Source: Methylovirgula sp. (GTDB lineage Bacteria > Pseudomonadota > Alphaproteobacteria > Rhizobiales > Beijerinckiaceae). Taken from it: a DNA stretch of 13,457 nucleotides. Under the pieces are notes generated by a model, which saw nothing but the letters and a program-made list of their open reading frames with translations, had not been told where the DNA came from and searched no databases. A program made the position numbers and the translations under genes. Below, piece after piece: positions 7,683 through 13,457 of the stretch. The stretch is taken from the NCBI GenBank assembly GCA_030038595.1, contig JASHSW010000020.1, positions 1 through 13,457 on the forward strand. Reading direction: 5' to 3'. Within the stretch, counting starts at the first letter, position 1. Each line of letters opens with the position of its first letter.

Positions 7683-9428
7683 TCAACCGGCAACCGGCTG
7701 CGCCTCGGCGTTGTCGCGAATGACGGCGCTCGCCGGCACGTCGAGCTCCCAGCAGACGCCGTCGGGCGCGAACACCGCCTTCGAATGCCCGCCCAGCGCC
7801 TGGCCGGCGATGCGATCCATGACCATCCGGCCGAATCCTTTGTGCGTCGGCAGGATGACCGGGGGGCCGCTTTGTTCCTTCCAGCGCAGCTGCATGCGGC
7901 GCATGTGGTCGGCGTCGTCCACGACTGCCCAGGACACGGTGACGGTGCCGCCGGGCACCGAAAGTGCGCCGAATTTTGCCGCGTTGGTCGAGAGCTCGTG
8001 CAAGGCGATGCCAATGTTCTGCGCCGCCTCGGGGCGCAGAATGAGATCCGCGCCCTGCAGATGGATGCGCGAATCGAAGAGATCGTCGTAATGCTGTAAT
8101 TGCGAGCGGATGAGCTGGATCAGCGACGCGCCGGCCCAGTCGTCGCTCAAAAGCAGATCGTGCGAGCCGGCGAGCCCATTGAGCCGCTCGGAGAAGCGTT
8201 CCACGAACTCCTCGGGGCTGGTGTGCAGCGACAACGATTGGCGCGCCATCGCCTGAATGACGGCAAGCAGATTTTTCGAGCGGTGCGTCAGTTCGCGCAT
8301 GAGGAAACGGACATGCTCCTCGCGCTGTTTCTGGGCCGTGACGTTGCGGATGATAAATGAGGCGCCGAAGAGAGTGCCGTCGGGTCGGCGCATCGGCGTG
8401 CCGCGAATCCACACATCGATCGGCTGTCCGTTCTTGTGCAGGCGCTGCGTCTGGAACTCGACAGCCTCGCCATTCGTCAACTCGCGCAGTTTCTCGGCGC
8501 GTTCGTCGATCAGGTCGGGCGGAACGTAGAAGTCAGCCTTACAGCCGAGCACTTCATAGGCGGCGTAGCCGAACAATTGTTCGGCGCCGTGATTCCACGT
8601 GCGAATCCGGTCGGTGAAGTCGATGCTGGCGATGGCGTCGATCGACGAAGCGACGATCGCGGCGAGTTGCGCGTTGCGCGACTCGGATTGTCGGTTCTCC
8701 GTGGTGTCGGTGCAGAGGCATAGGATGCGCTCGATGCGCCCCGCCGCGCCCTCGATGAAACTGCCGCGTGCGTTGACCCATGCGATGCTTTCGTCGGGCC
8801 GCCGGATCCGGAATTCGCGATGGAATTGGCCGCCTCTGCGCAGCAGGCGCCGGTATTCGGTGAGCAAACCTGTCTTGTCGTCTTCGTGGACGAGGCTCAG
8901 GATCGCATCGAACTTCAGCCCCCTTTCCGCGGCGTCGGGCGGAAGCTGGAAAAGCTCGGCAAATTGCGGTGACCAGGAAGCGCGGCCCGTCGCGAGATCG
9001 CAGTCGGCGACCGCGAGACCGCCGGCGTCCTGAACGAGGCGCAGCCGCGCCTCACTGTCGCGCAACATCGTACGCGTTTGGTAAAGGCGCAACAGCGCGC
9101 GCACCAACGCGATGAATTCGGCCGCCTCGAAAGGCTTGAGGAGAACGCCGTCGGCGAGACCGTCTGCCTCGAGCGGCGCCGGCGCCGTTCCGAGGATGCG
9201 CAGGATGGAGATCGACGGGCTGCGTTCCTTGACGGCGTAAATCGTTTCCGTCGCGACGTCGCCGGCAAGAACCACAAGACCGAAACTTTCGGCGGCCAAA
9301 GCGGCCACGCCGGCGCCCTCCGAATCGACCGCGCTAGCCTTCAGCCCGGCCGACTTCAACAGGCGGAGCGTTTCGCCGCGCGATGCCGGTTCGCCATCAA
9401 CGACAAGGAGCTTGGCTGTGATTTGCAT
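7683..9428 (-). CDS. HWE-family sensor histidine kinase with N-terminal pseudo-receiver and two PAS domains
   Basis: Soluble 581-aa sensor kinase with no membrane segment. Residues 5-113 fold like a response-regulator receiver (KLLVVDGEP start, LLKPF with K98) but lack the phospho-acceptor Asp: the expected site reads LVVLAGD with Ala55, and the acidic pair is reduced to D11-G12-E13. PAS domains lie at about 125-245 and 255-370. The kinase part has the phospho-acceptor H382 in LTHRSKNLLAVIQAMARQS, the N-box HELSTNAAKFGALS (N482), W516-x-E518 in RWKEQSGP and the G-box GFGRMV (531-536), which are the HWE-family traits. The partner regulator is not in the window. HWE kinases often act in light, stress or general stress signalling; the role here is unknown. 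The ATG at 9428 gives a natural receiver start but has no clear ribosome-binding site; the frame is open to 9575. Confidence 0.87.
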   Translation of the reverse strand: MQITAKLLVVDGEPASRGETLRLLKSAGLKASAVDSEGAGVAALAAESFGLVVLAGDVATETIYAVKERSPSISILRILGTAPAPLEADGLADGVLLKPFEAAEFIALVRALLRLYQTRTMLRDSEARLRLVQDAGGLAVADCDLATGRASWSPQFAELFQLPPDAAERGLKFDAILSLVHEDDKTGLLTEYRRLLRRGGQFHREFRIRRPDESIAWVNARGSFIEGAAGRIERILCLCTDTTENRQSESRNAQLAAIVASSIDAIASIDFTDRIRTWNHGAEQLFGYAAYEVLGCKADFYVPPDLIDERAEKLRELTNGEAVEFQTQRLHKNGQPIDVWIRGTPMRRPDGTLFGASFIIRNVTAQKQREEHVRFLMRELTHRSKNLLAVIQAMARQSLSLHTSPEEFVERFSERLNGLAGSHDLLLSDDWAGASLIQLIRSQLQHYDDLFDSRIHLQGADLILRPEAAQNIGIALHELSTNAAKFGALSVPGGTVTVSWAVVDDADHMRRMQLRWKEQSGPPVILPTHKGFGRMVMDRIAGQALGGHSKAVFAPDGVCWELDVPASAVIRDNAEAQPVAG

Positions 9429-9505
9429 CGAACTATGCAACCAGATTCGATCGGCACTCTTCGAGCTCCGGTCGGAAACCCAAAGCGCCCTGTGTAACGC
9501 GCGCC

Positions 9506-9523
9506 CTGCCTGTTCGCAGGCAG
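9506..9523. other. Perfect 7-bp hairpin in the kinase 5' region
   Basis: CTGCCTG at 9506-9512 and CAGGCAG at 9517-9523 pair perfectly around a TTCG loop (CGAA when read on the minus strand). It lies 78 bp upstream of the kinase start in the 250-bp gap between the kinase and the MoeB-like gene. It may be a leader structure or a protein-binding dyad. There is no T-run for a terminator. Confidence 0.35.
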
Positions 9524-9678
9524 CCCATTCGTTCGCACCATGCACATATAGCTCGCAGCGCGTCTCTTTTCGCATGAAACCGCCAAGAGCACCGATGCCT
9601 CCCGCTATGGCTTATTTATTTTCAACGACTTAGCCAGGAATCGGCCGTTTTTACTCCGCTACGGGCGGCCACGTCGCG

Positions 9679-10476
9679 CTACGAGTCCGCCGCTGCCGCC
9701 GCCGCGCCGTTCAGCGGGTTGGCCTCGTCCCAGCCATAGGAGACGCATTCGAAACGCATGCCGAGCGCATCGATCAACAGCAGCCGCCCGACGAGACCTT
9801 GGCCGAAGCCGACGATCTCCCGCAACACTTCGAGCGCCATCAACGAGCCGAGTACGCCCGGCAACGCGCCGAGCACGCCCGTCTCGGCGCAGGCGGGGAC
9901 GGTGCCGGGCGGCGGCGGGTGCGGAAACAGACAGCGGTAGGTGGGATTGGGCTTGCCGGCGCCGGACTTCTCGAACGGCCGCAGCGTCGTGAGCGATCCG
10001 TCGAAGGCGCCGATCGCCGCGGTCACCAATGGCCGACGCTCGTAGAAACAGGCGTCCGACACGGCGTAGCGCGTGACGAAATTATCCGATCCATCGGCGA
10101 CGACATCCCAACCCGCGACAAGGCTGCGAGCGTTCTGCGCCGTGACGCGCGTTCGCACGGAGGTCGCTTTGACGTTCGGATTGAGTCGCGTGGCGGCCGC
10201 CGCGGCGCAGTCCGCTTTCGGCCGACCGACATCCGCCGTGGCATAGAGCACTTGGCGCTGCAAATTGGAGAGCGCCACGCAATCATCGTCGACGATGCCC
10301 AGTTCGCCGACCCCGGCCGCAGCGAGATAAGAAATGAGCGGCGCGCCCAATCCCCCCGCGCCGATTACCAAGACGCGCGCCGCCTTCAGCTTCTGCTGGC
10401 CGGGACCGCCGATCTCTTTTAGCACGAGATGGCGTGCGTAGCGCTCGACTTCCTTGGAGGAAAACATGCCGCCCAT
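9679..10476 (-). CDS. MoeB/ThiF/HesA family adenylyltransferase (E1-like)
   Basis: E1-like enzyme (265 aa) that adenylates the C-terminal glycine of a small sulfur carrier such as MoaD (molybdopterin) or ThiS (thiamine). It has the glycine-rich nucleotide loop GAGGLGAP (39-46), acidic VDDD (62-65), SNLQRQ (70-75), GRPKA (85-89) and the metal-binding Asp in DGSDNF (128-133). In E. coli MoeB zinc is held by two CxxC pairs. Here the first pair is reduced to TYRC (only C182) and the second is missing; the tail is instead Ala-rich. C196 in the PACAETGVLG segment is retained. There is no C-terminal rhodanese domain. It could serve molybdopterin, thiamine or both. It lies 35 bp after ruvA on the same strand. 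The start is the ATG at 10476; a second ATG at 10467 is equally possible, and neither has a strong ribosome-binding site. Confidence 0.85.
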   Translation of the reverse strand: MGGMFSSKEVERYARHLVLKEIGGPGQQKLKAARVLVIGAGGLGAPLISYLAAAGVGELGIVDDDCVALSNLQRQVLYATADVGRPKADCAAAAATRLNPNVKATSVRTRVTAQNARSLVAGWDVVADGSDNFVTRYAVSDACFYERRPLVTAAIGAFDGSLTTLRPFEKSGAGKPNPTYRCLFPHPPPPGTVPACAETGVLGALPGVLGSLMALEVLREIVGFGQGLVGRLLLIDALGMRFECVSYGWDEANPLNGAAAAAADS

Positions 10477-10511
10477 CTAATACCGATGGCGGCGAAAATC
10501 GACCCCGCACT

Positions 10512-11102
10512 CTAACGCGCCAGTTCTCGCAGCCCTTGTCGGATGAGTGCCGATGTCTCGGCGCTGTCGCCGAGCGCGGCGCGCGAATTGGCGACCGCCC
10601 CGGCGGCTTGCGGACGGCTATAGCCGAGTCCGACCAGCGCGGCGATCGCATCCTCGGCAGCCGGCGCTTCCGTACCTGCCACGCCGGCCACGGTCGTACC
10701 GGGCGCCGCGGCCTTGTCCTTGAGTTCGGAAATCAACCGCGCGGCGAGTCGCGGCCCGACGCCGGGAGCGCGCGAAATCGCGGCTTTGTCCTGGCGGGCG
10801 ATCGTCAGGCCGAGTTCACCCGGTTCGAAGGTACCGAGAATGGCCAGCGCCAGTTTCGCGCCGACGCCAGGCACCGACTGCAGCAGCCGAAACCAGTCGC
10901 GCTCGACGTCGCTCAAAAATCCATAGAGGCGGATTGAGTCCTCGCGCACCTGCGTTTCCACGGCGAGCGTCAGCTCGCCGGAGCGAGGGAGTTCGGAAAG
11001 CGTGCGCGGCGAGCAATGCACGATATAACCGACGCCTTGCACGTCGAGGATGAGGAAATCCTCGCCGATGGAATCGAGCCTGCCCCGCAGCTTGCCGATC
11101 AT
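10512..11102 (-). CDS. ruvA: Holliday junction branch migration complex subunit RuvA
   Basis: DNA-binding subunit (196 aa) that clamps Holliday junctions and recruits the RuvB motor. It shows the OB-fold start MIGKLRGRL with [10 protein letters not shown] (53-62), two helix-hairpin-helix DNA-binding motifs ([10 protein letters not shown] at 76-85 and [10 protein letters not shown] at 111-120), a flexible Ala-rich linker (about 131-148) and the small RuvB-contacting domain III (about 149-196, [17 protein letters not shown]). Length is normal for the family. The ATG at 11102 overlaps the ruvC stop in an ATGA quartet, so translation is probably coupled. ruvB, which usually follows in alphaproteobacteria, is not present; a MoeB-like gene follows after 35 bp. 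Confidence 0.96.
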   Translation of the reverse strand: MIGKLRGRLDSIGEDFLILDVQGVGYIVHCSPRTLSELPRSGELTLAVETQVREDSIRLYGFLSDVERDWFRLLQSVPGVGAKLALAILGTFEPGELGLTIARQDKAAISRAPGVGPRLAARLISELKDKAAAPGTTVAGVAGTEAPAAEDAIAALVGLGYSRPQAAGAVANSRAALGDSAETSALIRQGLRELAR

Positions 11103-11599
11103 GCCCGACGCGCCTTCGTTTGCGCGCAGAACCGCGCGTGGGTGATCGCCACGGCCAACGCGTCGGCCGCGTCCGCGCCTTGCAGTTCCTGGGCCTTGGG
11201 AAGCAGGACTCGCACCATCGTTGCGATCTGGTTCTTTTCGGCGTGGCCGGTGCCGGTCACCGTCTTCTTGACGAGGTTCGCGGCATATTCGGCAACCGGC
11301 AAGCCGGCAAGGGCCGGGACGACGAGCGCGATGCCGCGCGCCTCGCCGAGTTTTAGCGCCGATTGCGGATCGCGGTTGACGAACGTCTCCTCGACCGCGG
11401 CTTCATCCGGCGCAAATTCGGCGATGATCCGCGATAGGCCCTGATGCAGTTCGCGCAAGCGCTCGCCGAGGGCGTTCTTGGCGTTTGAGTCGACGGCGCC
11501 GCTGGCGATATAGGCCAGATGCGCGCCGGCGACCTCGACGATTCCCCAGCCCATATGCCGCAAGCCGGGATCGATGCCGATGATTCGAATCGCAGCCAT
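11099..11599 (-). CDS. ruvC: Crossover junction endodeoxyribonuclease RuvC
   Basis: Holliday junction resolvase (166 aa) that acts as a dimer to nick four-way DNA junctions symmetrically, working with RuvAB in recombination repair. The RNase H-like fold carries the four expected acidic catalytic residues: D10 in [13 protein letters not shown]70 in VEETFVN, and D143 and D146 in [14 protein letters not shown], followed by H154. The conserved [14 protein letters not shown] segment (111-124) is also present. Length is standard. The ATG at 11599 has AGAGG about 11 nt upstream. It lies 46 bp downstream of dnaA on the same strand and overlaps ruvA by 4 bp. Confidence 0.96.
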   Translation of the reverse strand: MAAIRIIGIDPGLRHMGWGIVEVAGAHLAYIASGAVDSNAKNALGERLRELHQGLSRIIAEFAPDEAAVEETFVNRDPQSALKLGEARGIALVVPALAGLPVAEYAANLVKKTVTGTGHAEKNQIATMVRVLLPKAQELQGADAADALAVAITHARFCAQTKARRA

Positions 11600-11645
11600 G
11601 CCCCGGCTTACCTCTTTGCGCGGCTTTTGCCCACGCCCCGGGTGG

Positions 11646-13166
11646 CTAGTTCTCGGTCAGCAGGCGTTTCAGGAGATCGATCTCCTCCGACAGCCTCCCG
11701 TCCGTGCCGGCAAGCGCTTCGATCTTGCGGACCGCGTGCAGCACCGTCGTATGATCGCGGCCGCCGAAACGCCGGCCGATCTCCGGAAGCGAGCGCGGCG
11801 TCAGCGTCTTGGCGAGATACATCGCAATCTGCCGCGGCCGCACGACGTTGGCGGTGCGGCGCGCCGACACGATGTCGGCCTTGGTGACGTTGTAATGGCT
11901 GGCGACGAGCTTCTGGATATCTTCGATCTTGACGCGTTTCGGCTCGCGCGTGCGAATCAAGTCGTGGATCGCCGCTTCCGCCGTCTCAACCGAGAGCGAC
12001 TGGCCGGTGAGGCAGGTATGAGCAACGAGCCGGTTGACCGCGCCATCGAGATCGCGGCCGTTGGTCTGAATGGCGCTCGCCACGTAGACGAGCACAGCCG
12101 GCGAAATCTCGAAATTGGGATGCAGCTGTTTGGCCGCCGCGACCCGCGCCTCGAGCAATTTGACGCGCAGGTTCTCGTCGAGGCCGCCCATCTCGACGCA
12201 TAGTCCGCCTGCGAAGCGCGACCGCACGCGTTCGTCGAGACTCTCGAGATCCGACGGCGGTCGGTCGGCGGCAATGACGATCTGCCGGCGCGCGTCGATC
12301 AGCGCGTTGAGGGTGTGGCAGAACTCCTGCTGGATCGATTTGCCCTGCAGGAACTGCACGTCGTCGATGATCAGAATGTCGATTCCCCGCAGCTTCTCTT
12401 TAAAGGCGATCGCAGTCTCCGCCTTCAGCGCGCAGACGAAACTGTGCATGAATTTTTCCGCGGTGAGATAGATGACGCGGCGCTTGGACGCCGTCGCCGC
12501 GTGCGCGATCGCCTGAAGAAGATGCGTCTTGCCGAGCCCGACTGCAGCGTGAATGTAGAGCGGATTGAAGCGCAATGCTTCGCCGGACTGGGCGAAGGCC
12601 ACCTCTTGGGCGGAGGCATAGGCGAGTTGGTTCGACCGGCCGACGAGAAAGGTCGAGAAGTTCAGTCGTTTGTCGAGCGGCGAGCCAGCCAGGACCTCGC
12701 CTTCGGCGTCGCGCGCGTTTGTCTTTGCCTTGCCAGTCGGCGGCGCGGCCGGATATCGCTGCGGATCGGCGTTCGGCTTTGGCGCGGCGGGCGTCCCAAA
12801 GCCCGATGTGAATTCCGGCGGCCGCTCTTGTTCCGCGGCGCGCGCGTTCATCGGCCGCGACGAGGAACGCACGCCAATGACGATCTGCTTGACGTCGTGG
12901 AACTCGCCAGCGACGGCGGTCAAGATGCGGTCGGCATAATGCATCTGAATCCAATTCTTGAGAAACTTAGTCGGCACCGAAAGATGCGCGATCTGATCGT
13001 TGAGGCTCTCCAGCTCCAGACGGGCGAACCAGGAGCTGAAAACGGCCTCCCCGAGCTCGGCGCGCAGGCGCCGACAGATCGCCGCCCAGGATTCCTCGAT
13101 GCGTGTATCGCGCGGCGCGAGATCGTCGTCGGCTTTGCGGGATTCGTTTCTGCGAGGGTTCAGCAT
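11646..13166 (-). CDS. dnaA: Chromosomal replication initiator protein DnaA
   Basis: AAA+ initiator (506 aa) that binds DnaA boxes, melts the origin and loads the helicase. Domain I (about 22-98) begins [16 protein letters not shown] with the SWF motif; domain II is a Pro/Ala-rich linker (about 102-165). Domain III has Walker A AAVGLGKT (207-214), Walker [10 protein letters not shown] (264-272), the [10 protein letters not shown] arginine segment (313-322) and sensor 2 [11 protein letters not shown] (370-380). Domain IV ends with the DnaA-box-binding signature [16 protein letters not shown] (468-483). The first Gly of the P-loop consensus is Ala207; K213 and T214 are intact. The ATG at 13166 is preceded by AGAGGA 9 nt upstream, which sits in a hairpin. 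The gene heads a same-strand run with ruvC and ruvA. Confidence 0.97.
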   Translation of the reverse strand: MLNPRRNESRKADDDLAPRDTRIEESWAAICRRLRAELGEAVFSSWFARLELESLNDQIAHLSVPTKFLKNWIQMHYADRILTAVAGEFHDVKQIVIGVRSSSRPMNARAAEQERPPEFTSGFGTPAAPKPNADPQRYPAAPPTGKAKTNARDAEGEVLAGSPLDKRLNFSTFLVGRSNQLAYASAQEVAFAQSGEALRFNPLYIHAAVGLGKTHLLQAIAHAATASKRRVIYLTAEKFMHSFVCALKAETAIAFKEKLRGIDILIIDDVQFLQGKSIQQEFCHTLNALIDARRQIVIAADRPPSDLESLDERVRSRFAGGLCVEMGGLDENLRVKLLEARVAAAKQLHPNFEISPAVLVYVASAIQTNGRDLDGAVNRLVAHTCLTGQSLSVETAEAAIHDLIRTREPKRVKIEDIQKLVASHYNVTKADIVSARRTANVVRPRQIAMYLAKTLTPRSLPEIGRRFGGRDHTTVLHAVRKIEALAGTDGRLSEEIDLLKRLLTEN

Positions 13167-13175
13167 TGAACTTCT

Positions 13176-13193
13176 TCCTCTTGCAATAGAGGA
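13176..13193 (-). promoter_or_regulatory. Hairpin that covers the dnaA ribosome-binding site
   Basis: On the minus strand the dnaA leader reads TCCTCT, a 6-nt loop ATTGCA, then AGAGGA, ending 9 nt before the ATG at 13166. The two arms are perfectly complementary over 6 bp. The right arm is the Shine-Dalgarno sequence and the left arm is an anti-Shine-Dalgarno. Such a structure would limit ribosome access and could make dnaA translation responsive to temperature or a trans-acting factor; that role is inferred. Confidence 0.5.
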
Positions 13194-13457
13194 GCAGCCG
13201 GCGCCAAGGCGCTGGTGGATGCAATGGAGCGATCAAGTGAAAAACGGCGGGCGCTCGGCTGCGGATCCCGACTGCGTACCAACGCGCCTCAGCGAACGTG
13301 TCGAGCAGCGATCGGAGAAACCGCAGAGCGCCTAACGTGTTATGTGCTGTCGGTACCGCGAGAAAAAGCGCTGCGCCAGACAGGTGCCCTGCACATCAAA
13401 ATTCGACAAGCTAAATCGGCCGATCGCAAACTTGCCCATGGTCAAACGGCCCCCTTC
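13194..13457. other. dnaA upstream region, no gene or origin recognised
   Basis: No DnaA box close to TTATCCACA, no AT-rich unwinding stretch and no CtrA site was found by eye, so this is not an obvious oriC. No rpsT coding end is seen, although that gene often precedes dnaA in alphaproteobacteria. A short minus-strand frame is open from the right edge to a stop at 13332 but resembles nothing I know. A weak GC hairpin lies near 13197-13216 in the dnaA leader. The dnaA promoter must lie here, but I could not place it. Confidence 0.5.

Noticed and set aside
9609..9660. T-rich stretch and GGCCG...CGGCC dyad after the MoeB-like gene as a terminator
   Set aside because: The T-rich tract is on the plus strand, whereas the gene is transcribed from the minus strand, so it does not form a U-tract in the right RNA.
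13332..13457. Minus-strand frame open from the right edge to a stop at 13332 (internal ATG at 13439)
   Set aside because: Only 41 codons are visible, none resembling RpsT or another protein I recognise; it could be chance or a gene end, and cannot be supported.
13194..13457. Possible oriC upstream of dnaA
   Set aside because: No DnaA box near TTATCCACA, no AT-rich block and no clustered repeats found by eye.

Overview
This is a GC-rich, densely coded stretch of an alphaproteobacterial chromosome, probably Hyphomicrobiales (Rhizobiales). The support is a dnaA with a typical alphaproteobacterial C-terminus, Flp-type (Tad) pilins beside a short CpaC-like protein, an HWE-family histidine kinase, and a phosphomannomutase with an alphaproteobacterial-style TASHNDNGWTG active-site loop. 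I see no rRNA, tRNA, CRISPR array, insertion sequence or phage gene, so this looks like core or housekeeping DNA rather than an accessory island.

Left part (1-1316): two tandem Flp pilin genes on the minus strand, the leftmost cut by the window edge, separated by a very strong 15-bp hairpin. A 423-bp divergent intergenic region then leads to a secreted pilus-assembly N-domain (CpaC-like) gene on the plus strand. Its stop codon overlaps that of a convergent phosphomannomutase/phosphoglucomutase.

Middle (1313-9428): the phosphomannomutase, then scoA-scoB (two subunits of a 3-oxoacid CoA-transferase, A upstream of B), then a trans-aconitate 2-methyltransferase, all on the minus strand. Divergent from these is a CopA-type Cu(+) P1B-ATPase carrying a YHS-like and a heavy-metal-binding domain in place of the usual HMA domain. 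It converges, with a 3-bp gap, on a sensor histidine kinase (degenerate receiver, PAS, PAS, HWE kinase).

Right part (9679-13166): dnaA, ruvC, ruvA and a MoeB/ThiF-family E1-like gene, all on the minus strand with short gaps or an overlap, probably one transcription unit. ruvB does not follow ruvA. In the dnaA leader the Shine-Dalgarno sequence forms one arm of a perfect 6-bp hairpin.

I did not find a convincing new multi-gene system. The best leads are the hairpin over the dnaA ribosome-binding site, a Flp prepilin with Ala instead of Gly at the cleavage site, the hairpin between the pilins, the pseudo-receiver on the HWE kinase, the MoeB homologue without zinc cysteines, and the dnaA-ruvC-ruvA-moeB linkage without ruvB.
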